Shown here: positions 56,501-64,000 of the stretch, one piece after another
Numbering within the stretch: position 1 is the first letter of the stretch
How the letters are laid out: every line of letters begins with the position of its first letter
Origin: Platanthera guangdongensis
Lineage: Eukaryota; Streptophyta; Magnoliopsida; Asparagales; Orchidaceae
DNA: 64,000 bases
Direction of reading: 5' to 3'
Assembly (NCBI GenBank): GCA_039583875.1
Contig: CM077160.1
Location: 109,135,530 to 109,199,529 of the forward strand
Made by a program: the position numbers and the translations under genes
The notes under the pieces: generated by a model
The model's input: the letters and a program-made list of their open reading frames with translations, nothing else
The model's database searches: none
Told to the model about the DNA's origin: nothing

Positions 56501-57503
56501 AGTCTTCTCAGCTGCTTTGAGAAAGAGAAGACTTCCATCACTCTCTCATCACCATCTCTGTAAAGGGTTTTTCAAACTCCCTTCAAAAGTTTGTGTTTGG
56601 TTTTTGAGCACTTATCAAAAGCTCATTGGTGGCAAGACACCTGATCAAAAAATCTTGTTTGGTTTTTGAGCACCTTATCAAAAGCTCATTGGTGCCCAGG
56701 ATACCTGATCAACTCATCCTGCAGTGGATTCCTACCTAGGGTGGTAGAAGAGTGGATGTACCCAAGTTTAGGGGAACCACTATAGCTCCTTGTGCCTTCT
56801 GGTTGCTTATCTTTATTTTTGTTTCTGGTTGTGATCTGTGATTAGTTTATTTTGTAGATTGTGATTAGATAGTTGCTGTGTTTAGATTTAATAGTTGCTT
56901 TCCTGTTCACTCAGATTACAACAATTGTTGTAAAAAGTTTTTAAGCAACATACTCTATTCACCCCCCCCCCCCCCTCTAGAGTATATCAGATCTAGCTTG
57001 CACTTTCACGTGTCCATTCGAACACGTCTGGGCTCCAGGCCGTGTTCATGGTCTCGATACTTCGTCGAGCGACGTTCGTCGACCTCACTACACGGCCTTG
57101 GACACGCCCGTGCCCTAGGTCATGTGCCTTGTCTCGATACTTCGTCGAGCAAAATTCATCGACTCCCCAGGACGAGTGTCGGCACGGGCTCGACACGCCC
57201 TGAGACACGCCCGTGTCTCAGGCTGTGTGCCATATCTCGACACTTCGTCGAGCGCAAAATGTCGACTTCGCGGGCTGAGTGTCGACATGGGCTCGACACG
57301 CCCTGAGACACGCCCGTGTCTCAGGCCGTGTGCCCTGTCTCGACACAACGTCAAGCGCAAAATGTCGACTTCGTCGGCTGAGTGTCGACACAAGCCTAAC
57401 ACGCCCTGGGACACGCCCGTGTCCTAGGCCGTGTGCCTCCAGCCAGAACCCAAAACTGGCCCAAAACGTCCCCCATCGCTCTTTTGAGTTTCGGGGCATT
57501 ACA
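53573..57503 (-). repeat. 5' LTR of element E, containing a solo LTR
   Basis: Borders TGTAACACCCC at 53573 and GGGGCATTACA at 57503. After subtracting the insertion at 55397-57008 and its 5-bp duplication it is about 2.31 kb, the same as the 3' LTR. The two differ by scattered substitutions and few small indels. Confidence 0.9.
55397..57008 (+). repeat. Sirevirus-type copia solo LTR inside element E's LTR
   Basis: Borders TGTTGGAACACC at 55397 and GCACTTTCA at 57008 with perfect target duplications CGTGT (55392-55396 and 57009-57013). It carries a cluster of TCGTCGAA...TTCGACGA inverted units at 55565-55860, and the family tail 'tattcaccccc...ctctag' with a C(17) run near 56963. No internal sequence or second LTR. 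Confidence 0.9.
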
Positions 57504-57700
57504 AGAAATCTGCAGGCAGTGTGGGATTAACCCCAACCACAGGACCACGGGGATATTCCGCGACAAGGGGGCCCATCGGGGTCAGCACCCAGACCTGGAA
57601 CGCGATGGGGAAGCCAAATACGCGGTCCCACACACACGTGTCCTGCTGGCTAATATAATCTCAACACACCCCCGCATCAGGATAACCTGCTCTGATACCA

Positions 57701-57946
57701 AGTTAGAACCCGCCAACCCATTAGTTCATCTCAAAACCCAGGTGTTGAGATGAAGGGTGGCGGGGTACATGAACACAAAGGGGAGAAGTCTACAAGCGGT
57801 GTGGGATTAACCCCAACCACAAGACCACAGGGATATTCCTCCACAAGGGGGCCCACTGGGGTCAACACCCAGACCTGGAATGCGATGGGGAAGCCAAATA
57901 CGCGGTCCCACACACACGTGTCCTGCTGGCTAATATAATTTCAACA
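57701..57946 (-). repeat. 5' LTR of the TRIM
   Basis: In sense it starts TGTTGAAATTATATTAGCC at 57946 and ends GGGTTCTAACT at 57701, immediately before the primer site. The end is CT rather than the usual CA. It shares long blocks such as 'gtgggattaaccccaacca' and 'gaacacaaaggggagaag' with the other LTR copy. Confidence 0.85.
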
Positions 57947-57951
57947 CTGTC

Positions 57952-58342
57952 GAAATGGTTATTATTTTTCATACTTTTTTTGTATATCACATTTATTATC
58001 TGCGTGTGAATCCGCATATTCGCGTAATCCTTAGTCTCTTAGGTGATGACCACCACCCGTTCGAAAAATAGACTAAATAAATTCTGCTGAGAGGGACACA
58101 CCAAGAACCCTGCCGAGAGGGATATGTCGAGAACCCTGCTGAGAGGGATATGCCAAGAGGGTCAGGCTGAGAACCCTATCGAGAGGGATATGCCGAGAGG
58201 GACATGTCGAGATGTGTTTAGATTACTTCATCCCTCCTCAAGATAGGTGTTAGTTATCTAAAAAATTGTTATCGAAGTGCTCTGTAATACTATCATGAGT
58301 TCAAAGGCCTTGCCAGCTAGGTGAGAGCCTGGCAGTGGGAGT
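57952..58342 (+). repeat. 3' sequence of element H with ~30-bp tandem repeats
   Basis: This continues the DNA interrupted at 46611. Five irregular units of 'ccctgccgagagggatatg' with 'tcgagaa' lie at 58085-58215. A single block resembling half a satellite unit (ccttgccagctaggtgagag) lies at 58304-58340, just before the LTR-like sequence. Confidence 0.6.
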
Positions 58343-58589
58343 TGTACAACCCCGTATTTGCGAGGATTGGACCCTAAATGAGGCGTGCTTAGTTTTTAAG
58401 CTTTTTGAGTATTTTGAACTCTCGATGGCCAATTTTGGCTCTAGCTTGGAAATCTACTAGTAGGGGGAGGAGAAATCGGCCTCCCCCAGCGGCCCCTTAG
58501 TTGGAGTGTGAGAGCGGCAGGTTGGAAGGCACCCGCCCGGGCCAATTGGGTGTGGAGACAGGATCAGCAGGCCCTCCCCCTCCCCCTTT

Positions 58590-59080
58590 TCCCCTTAGGC
58601 CGGCGAGACCAGCCCCGAGCCCGGCGGGTAGGCCGGGGGAGACCGGCCCTCGGGCCGGGTCTCGCCCCACCCCGCGGGCAGCCCGGGTGAGACCGGCCCC
58701 CAGGTCGGGTCTCGCCCGGCCCGGCGGGTAGGCCGGGCGAGACCGGCCCCCAGGCCAGGTCTCGCCCCGCCCCGCGGGCAGCCAGGCGAGACCGGCCCCC
58801 AGGCCGGGTCTCGCCCAGCCCGGCGGGTAGGCCGGGCGAGACCGGCCCCCAGGCCGGGTCTCGCCTCGCCCCGCGGGCAGCCAGGCGAGACCGGCCCCCA
58901 GGCCGGGTCTCGCCCAGCCCGGCGGGTAGGCGGGGCGAGACCGGCCCCCAGGCTGGGTCTCGCCCCGTCCCGCGGGCAGCCAGGCGAGACCGGCCCCCAG
59001 GCCGGGTCTCGCCCAGCCTGGCAGGTAAGCCGGGCGAGACCGGCCCCCATGCCGGGTCTCGCCACGTCTCGCAGGGTGGG
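58590..59080. repeat. GC-rich ~49-bp inverted-repeat minisatellite
   Basis: About nine units, each with GGCGAGACC and GGTCTCGCC around a short CGGCCCCCAGGCC-type centre. Two unit variants (with 'cggcgggtaggc' or 'cgcgggcagcc' spacers) alternate, giving a ~98-bp higher-order period. It is far richer in GC than its surroundings. Confidence 0.85.
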
Positions 59081-59208
59081 TCCCCTATTTGCTTTAGGTA
59101 ACGCGTTTTTCCTTCTCTACCCCCCGGCGTGGCGGTTTCCTATTGGCCCGAGGCCTTTTGGCCGTGGGGGTATTTTGGTCATTTTTGGCCCATGAGGTTT
59201 GAAAAACT

Positions 59209-59216
59209 ATAAATAG
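59209..59216 (+). promoter_or_regulatory. TATA box in the LTR-like sequence
   Basis: TATAAATA 130 bp downstream of the GC-rich array, followed by a pyrimidine-rich leader-like stretch. Confidence 0.55.
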
Positions 59217-59565
59217 ACCCCCTTGGGTGCCTTGGAGAGGATCCTTCTCTGAGTTTTCTCCTCCCTTAGCTTCTTCTAGGTAGAGTTGAGAGAGCTCTTC
59301 AAGGCACCCTAGCTCGAGCATTGGCTAGGGAGGGGAAGTGCTCAGGTAGCCTTCCGGGTGTGAGGTGGGACCTCCGCGCTAGAGCCGAGGGTCTGTTCAT
59401 AGTCTCCTAAGTCTCCGGTCCATGAAGTTCTCTCGAGTGTAGTAGGTGTGAGGTCACCCCTTTCAGGGACCCCGAACTCCACAGAGGTCAATTTTGGCTT
59501 CAACAAGAGCGACTTTAGAACTAGTCACTCCCAGCATTTTACGTCTTACCACCAAGCGAGTTGTA

Positions 59566-61320
59566 GGCCCTGCCAGCTTGATGTGAGCCTGGTCAGCAGG
59601 TCCACTTGGGGCAGTTCAAACTAAGAACCTCTTTCCCTTACCCCCCAAGCGAGCCTACGGCCCTGGCAGCTAGTGAGAGCCTGACAATGGGTCTACTCGG
59701 GGTCGAGTGCGCCTTCCAGCCCTGCCAGCTTTTGGGAGCCTGGACAGCGGGATCTTCTCGGGGTCTTGCAAATCACAATCTATTTCCCTTACTCCACAAG
59801 CGATCCTACGGCCTTTCCATCTAGTGAGAGCTTGACAGCGGGTCTACTCAGGGCTAAGTGTGCCTTCCAGCCCTACCAGCTAATGGGAGCCTAGACAGCG
59901 GGATCTACTTGGGGTCTTACAAATCACAATCTCTTTCCCTTATCCCAAGTGAGCCTACGATCCTGCCAGCTAGTTAGAGCTTGACAACGGGTCTACTCGG
60001 GGCCTAGTGCGCCTTCCAGCCCTGCCAGCTAATGGGAGCCTGGACAGCGGGATCTACTCGGTGTCTTGCAAATCATAATCTCTTTCCCTTACCCCCCCCC
60101 CCCCCAAGCAAGCCTACGGTCCTGCTAGCTAATGAAAGCCTGACAGCGGGTCTATTCGGGGCCGAGTGTGCCTTCCAGCCCTGCCAACTAATGGGAGCCT
60201 GGACAATGGTATCTACTTGGAGTTTTTAAAATCAAAATCTCTTTCCCTTACCCATCAAGTGAGCCCATGGCCCTGCCAGCTAGTGAGAGCCTGACAGCGA
60301 GTCTACCTGGGGCCAAGTGCGACTTCCAGCCCTGCCAGCCAATGGGAGCCTGGACAGCGGGATCTACTCGGGGTATTGAAATCACAATCTCTTTCCCTTA
60401 CCCCCCCCCCCCCCCCCCCCCAAAGCGAGCCTACGACCTTACCAGCTAGTGAGAGCCTGACAGCCGGTCTACTCGGGGCCGAGTGCTCCTTCCAGCTCTG
60501 CCAGCTAATGGGAACCTGGACAGCGAGATCTACTCGGATTATTACAAATCACAATCTCTTTCCCTTACCCCCCCCCCCCCCAAGAGAGCCAACGACCCTA
60601 CCAACCAGTGAGAGCCTGATAGTGGGTCTACTCGGGGCCGAGTGCGCCTTCCAGCCCTGCCAGCTAATAGGAGTTTGGATAGCGGGATCTACTCGGGGTC
60701 TTGCAAATCACAATCTCTTTCCCTTAACCCCCAAGCGAGTCTACAACCCTGGCAGCTAGTGAGAGCCTGACAATGGGTCTACTAGGGCCGAGTGCACCTT
60801 CCAACTATGACAGCTAATGGGAGCCTGGATAGTGGGATCTACTCGGGGTCTTGCAAATCACAATATGTTTCCCATACCCCCCCCCCCCCAAGCAAGCATA
60901 CGGCCCTGCGAGCTAGTGAGAGCCTGACAGCGGGTCTACTCGCGGTCGAGTGCGCCTTCTAGCCCTGCCAGCTAATGGGATCCTGGACAGCGGGATCTAC
61001 TCAGTGTCTTGCAAATCACAATCTCTTTCCCTTACCCCCCATGCGAGCCTATGGCACTGGCAGCTAGTGAGAGCCTGACAACGGGTCTACTCGGGGCAGA
61101 GTGTGAATTCCAGCCCTGCCAGCAAATGGGAGCCTGGACAGTGGGATCTACTCGGGGTCTTCTAAATCATAATCTCTTTCCCTTACCCCTCAAGCGAGCC
61201 TACGACCCGGCCAGCTAGTGAGAGCCTGACAGCAGGTCTACTCGGGGTCGAGTGTGCCTTTTAGCCCTTCCATCTAATGGGAGCCTGGACAACGGGATCT
61301 ACTCGGGGTCTTGCAAATCA
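59566..61320 (+). repeat. dimeric ~150-bp satellite with poly(C) tracts, about 11 copies
   Basis: Each unit has two related halves: 'ccagctagtgagagcctgac' with 'agcgggtctactcgg', then 'ccagctaatgggagcctgg' with 'acagcgggatctactcgg', followed by 'caaatcacaatctctttccc' and a run of 4 to 18 C. Repeat spacing is 150-152 bp where the C run is short and up to 166 bp where it is long. Confidence 0.9.
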
Positions 61321-61375
61321 TAAACACATTCCAACATGGAGAGAAACAATTTTTTAAAATATTATATGGCAATAA

Positions 61376-61803
61376 TGTTGAAGTATGGAGGCCTGGCGGT
61401 CTGTTGCTGTTCGGAGATCGGGCGGTTTGGCGGTTTATCTAACCGGCCTGTCTGTCGAGTTGTTGCTGTTTGGTGTTCCAGCGGTCTGGCAGCTTGTCTC
61501 AGACAACTTGGAGACCGGGCGGTCTAGCGGCCTCCTGTGGCGGCTTGCTCTCTGTGGCGCTTATTCTCTCCTCTTGTTGTTGTCGGGCGGTTAGCCGGCT
61601 TGTCTAACCGCACGACCTGTTCGGTTTGTCTTTTTGTAAAGCCGCATATACTTATAAATTTTTAGTCTCACATTGCTTAATTGTAATCTCTCTCATCTCC
61701 CCCATTCTATAAAAGGGAGGCTATACCATTGTAATTGATACCTTTTTGGATAATAAAAATTTTGTTACTCCAAATTTCCGGTCTACTTGTTTCTGTTCGC
61801 ACA
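61376..61803 (+). repeat. 5' LTR of element G
   Basis: Starts TGTTGAAGTATGGAGG and ends CTGTTCGCACA directly before the primer site; 428 bp, a normal size for this copia type. Confidence 0.8.
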
Positions 61804-61817
61804 TGGTATCAGAGCCC
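61804..61817 (+). other. primer-binding site of element G
   Basis: TGGTATCAGAGCCC is a perfect match to the initiator tRNA-Met complement, with no spacer from the LTR. Confidence 0.9.
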
Positions 61818-62339
61818 TCGATCTTTTCCTCCTGATTCTGTGCGCTTCCTCATTCCACGTGACCTGTCCGTGCAGCTTGCTTCTTCTTCTCGCACCATGT
61901 TTGCGACTTGTTTCTTCCGCCTGTTTGCGCCTTGTCCGCGCGACTTGCTCCTTCTTCTCGCGACCTGTTTGCGACCTGTTCTCGCGATATATTTCTTCTC
62001 TTGTCACGGCTGTTCGCGTGGTTTCTTTCTCCTCTTGGTGGCTGCCCTTTGTGTGTGCGACATATCTCTTCTTTTTCTCCGCGTCCTATTTTTGCGGTTG
62101 CTCTACCTCCTCTCTCACCGAAGTCTCTCTTTATTCGTGCGGCCAGTTTCAATTTGTGCGGGTTCTTCTCTGTTCGCACGACCTGTTTGACTTTCTCGCG
62201 AACTCCTCCCAGTTCGCGCGGTCTTCTCTCTCTCCTGTTCGCGCGGTTTTATCTCTAGCCATGCGACTTCTTTCCCTCTGCTTTGCTCTCTTCTTGCTGC
62301 GGCCATACTAGCCGCACACCCTGCTTGCTGGTCGCACAT
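61818..62339 (+). other. CT-rich leader of element G
   Basis: Pyrimidine-rich with repeated 'ctgttcgcgcg', 'ctcgcgacctg' and similar phrases. Both strands are open over long distances because of composition only. No gag is recognisable. Confidence 0.6.
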
Positions 62340-62535
62340 AGAAGTGAAAAACACTGAGGATTGCCTGTCATATGATTTGTAACACCAGAGTCAATCATCT
62401 ATCTGCCGTGAGTAATAACGTGGGCACTACCAGAAGATGTGACCACCGAGGCGGATTGTGTGGAGGAGGTGGAGGCCACAGAAGAGAGACCGCGCGAGCA
62501 ACCAGGAGACCGCGCAAGAACAGCAGGAAGCGACT
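62340..62535 (-). pseudogene. inverted gag-linker/protease fragment of element G
   Basis: On the minus strand it reads a Ser-rich linker (SVASTSSTQSASVVTSSGSA) and the copia protease active site MIDSGVTNHMTGNPQCF with one stop just before it. The rest of the element reads on the plus strand, so this block of about 200 bp is inverted in place. Confidence 0.75.
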
Positions 62536-63461
62536 ACGGTGTTTCGTCACATTCACTCCTACTTCTTGTTCTTTTCAGGATCCGGACTGTCAACGGACGA
62601 TTGCTACTGGGACTGAGAGCGGCGGCCTCTATTTCCTCGACAACGTTTCTGCTCTATCTGTCTTCTCCTCCTCCTCTACAGATCTTCTCCAATGGCATCT
62701 TTGCCTTGGTCATGCTCTTCCTCGGCTTCTTCGCCAGTTTCTAACCCACCTCCCTCCACATCATCCACCTCTCAACTGTGATGCATGTCAGCTTGGCAAG
62801 CATCATCGCTCCTCCTTCCCACCAACGCAAAGTCGCGTCTCTTCCCGTCCATTCGATCTCGTTCACTCTGACGTATGGGGTCCTACTCCTACCCTCACCA
62901 TCGGTCAGGGTAGTTCATATTTTGTCACATTTATTGATGACTTCTCTAGGTGTACGTGGGTGTATCTTTTAAAGGATCGCTCCGAACTATTCTCTGTCTG
63001 GATATCATTTTGTTATATGATTAAGACTCAATTTGATACCTCTATTAAACTCCTTCATTTTGACAATGCTAAGGAATATCTTAGCCATGATTTATCCTCT
63101 TTCTGTATGCAACATGATGTTATTCATCAAACTAGTTGTGTCTACACCTCACAGCAAAATGGTGTGGCGGAATGCAAAAACCGTCACCTCCTCGATGTCG
63201 CTCGCACTCTGATGACCCACATGCACGTTCCTCGCTCCTATTGGGGCTATGCTGTCCTCCGCTCCTGCTATCTCATCAATTGCATTCCCTCCACAGTTCT
63301 TAACGGTGCCACCCCATTCTCCATTCTTTATCCGAACCAGAATTCGTTTCCTCTTACTCTGTGCATCTTTGGGTGCACCGCCTTTGTGCACTCTCCCGCT
63401 GCCACCTGTGGTAAACTCTCACCACAGGCCACTAAATGTGTCTTTCTGGGGGTACTCTACC
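62536..63461 (+). pseudogene. copia GAG-pre-integrase and integrase of element G
   Basis: It is open from 62372 to 63466. Recognisable coding starts near 62540 (FTPTSCSFQDPDCQRTI, GGLYFLDN). The zinc module has WHLCLGHALPRLLRQF and CDACQLGKHHRSSF. The core carries Asp in LVHSDVWGPT, Asp in LHFDNAKEYLS and Glu in QQNGVAECKNRHL, so the triad is intact. It stops at TKCVFLGV because of the inserted LTR; RT is not in the window. Confidence 0.9.
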
Positions 63462-63795
63462 TGTAACAGCTCAAAGTGCAGAAACAGGCATTTTTGGGTG
63501 ACACGGCCTGGGACACGGGCGTGTCCCAGGGCGTGTCAGTTGACACGGCCTGCGATACGGGCGTGTCGCAGGGCGTGTCGAGGTTGTGTCGACGATCGGC
63601 TTTTGTCTCGACGATCTTTCTCTCGACGATGCGTCGAGAGGAGGCACACGGCCCAGGACACGGGCGTGTCCAAGGCCGTGTCGTATGCTCGACGATTTTG
63701 TCTCGACGATCGTCGAGTGTCGAGACGTGAGTGTCGAGTGTCGAGAGATTGAACACGGCCTGTGACACGGGCGTGTCACAGGGCGTGTCAAATTA
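63462..63795 (+). repeat. Tekay-type LTR fragment of element J
   Basis: TGTAACAGCTC at 63462 begins an LTR in plus sense with ACACG-GG-CGTGT units at 63508-63529, 63550-63571 and 63760-63781, and TCGACGAT units between. It corresponds to the start of element E's LTR; the rest of the LTR is missing. Confidence 0.75.
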
Positions 63796-64000
63796 GGCGA
63801 CGAACTCTGCGACTCAACCATACGGACGATTCGAGAGAGATTGCTTATTGCTCAAGATCGACAAGCAAAGTACTACAACGCCAAGCACCGGAACGTAGAA
63901 TTTGTGGTTGGCGATTGAGTCTACTTGAAGATCAAGCCATTCAAAGGTGTCTCCAGGATTCGACGATTGAAAAAGTTGAGTCCCAGATATTTGGATCCGT
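63796..64000 (+). pseudogene. integrase C-terminal fragment of element J, running off the window
   Basis: It reads TIRERLLIAQDRQAKYYNAK, then GD, a stop, VYLKIKPFKGVSRIRRLKKL. This is nearly identical in protein to element E's integrase tail. It follows the LTR start directly, so gag to integrase core are deleted or rearranged. The stop replaces the Trp of GDWVYLK. Confidence 0.85.

Larger units (their letters stand above)
46698..57503 (-). mobile_element. Tekay-like chromodomain Ty3/gypsy element E
   Basis: Minus strand with both LTRs (46698-49010 and 53573-57503), primer site, gag, protease, RT, RNase H, integrase, chromodomain and polypurine tract in order. It sits in the TRIM's LTR with flanks AGAAG (46693-46697) and AGAAA (57504-57508). 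All coding parts have breaks. The 5' LTR is enlarged by a copia solo LTR. The chromodomain and TGTAAC LTR ends point to Tekay/Del-type chromoviruses. Confidence 0.88.
46612..57946 (-). mobile_element. TRIM retrotransposon, split by element E
   Basis: After removing element E the unit is about 524 bp: LTR (46612-46697 plus 57509-57666, 244 bp), a 34-bp interior (57667-57700), and LTR (57701-57946, 246 bp). The interior holds only a polypurine-type tract (cacccccgc on the plus strand) and a perfect primer site, TGGTATCAGAGCAGG on the minus strand. It is flanked by a perfect 5-bp target duplication, CTGTC at 46607-46611 and 57947-57951. It has no coding capacity and would need another element's enzymes. 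Confidence 0.85.
58343..59505 (+). repeat. LTR-like sequence with promoter
   Basis: It starts TGTACAACCCCG and could end TTCAACA at 59505, with a TATA box and a GC-rich repeat block between. The flanking 5-mers (GGAGT and AGAGC) do not match, so whether it is a solo LTR, or the LTR of the element holding the PF04195-like gene, is not settled. Confidence 0.4.
61376..63461 (+). mobile_element. Ty1/copia element G, rearranged
   Basis: LTR (61376-61803), primer site, CT-rich leader, an inverted protease fragment, then integrase in plus sense. RT, RNase H and the 3' LTR are absent because a Tekay-type LTR begins at 63462. Confidence 0.8.

Noticed and set aside
58595..59065. 156-codon minus-strand ORF with regular Gly-Pro-Arg repeats
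   Set aside because: It is a readthrough of the 49-bp GC-rich array, whose double period is near a multiple of three; no start context or homology.
59606..61218. ORFs of 60-127 codons with repeated SESLTxGLLGxEC, possible secreted repeat protein
   Set aside because: They follow the satellite unit and are interrupted whenever the C-run length changes; no promoter or start context.
61735..62311. Plus-strand ORFs rich in Phe/Leu/Ser that look like membrane proteins
   Set aside because: CT-rich leader of copia element G; hydrophobicity follows from pyrimidine content.

Overview
The window is plant nuclear DNA: intergenic, repeat-dense heterochromatin made almost entirely of nested, decayed LTR retrotransposons. 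The evidence is a set of plant-specific lineages: Sirevirus-type Ty1/copia, chromodomain Ty3/gypsy of Tekay/Del type, Tat-type Ty3/gypsy with a second RNase H, a terminal-repeat retrotransposon in miniature (TRIM), and a plant 5S-derived foldback. I see no intact host gene, no tRNA gene, no CRISPR array and no bacterial-style operon. The species cannot be named from the sequence; a eudicot with a large genome is a guess. Nearly every coding region has stops or frameshifts, so most coding entries are pseudogenes.

Layout, left to right. 0.2-8.1 kb: minus-strand Sirevirus-like copia (A) with an envelope-like or plant-transposon-domain ORF downstream of pol. 8.1-17.3 kb: remains of a minus-strand Tat-like element (D), its gag split by a 4.67-kb solo LTR. 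17.3-19.4 kb: a Sirevirus LTR fragment and two 5S-rRNA-derived repeats, one inside a large inverted repeat. 19.4-25.3 kb: gag-only Sirevirus-like element (B) with both LTRs. 25.3-30.7 kb: decayed plus-strand Tat pol with dual RNase H and tandem-repeat 3' region. 31-37.4 kb: a gypsy gag (F) interrupted by a 5.4-kb gag-only element (C) that ends in inverted, not direct, LTR sequence. 37.4-40.1 kb: LTR and leader of another gypsy element (I). 40.1-46.6 kb: poorly resolved element (H) with a hairpin minisatellite and a spliced gene resembling the putative gypsy-type transposase domain (PF04195). 46.6-57.9 kb: a TRIM whose LTR was hit by a Tekay-like element (E), whose 5' LTR was in turn hit by a copia solo LTR; each insertion has a recognisable 5-bp target duplication. 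58-61.3 kb: LTR-like GC-rich repeats and a dimeric ~150-bp satellite. 61.4-64 kb: a copia element (G) with an internal inversion, cut by a Tekay-type LTR and integrase fragment (J) that runs off the end.

The recurring theme is inverted-repeat minisatellites inside LTRs or leaders. At least four copia LTR families carry clusters of different CG-centred palindromes (TGTCGACA, CTCGAG, GAATTC-centred, and TCGTCGAA/TTCGACGA). The Tekay-like LTRs carry ACACG-CC-CGTGT units whose flanking arm bases change in complementary pairs from copy to copy. A third array at 41.9-42.4 kb shows the same covariation. These, the U5-U5 ended element C, the 82-bp array with splice-like borders inside C, the TRIM with a 34-bp interior and the 5S foldback are the observations most worth testing. 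Counts and alignments were made by eye.
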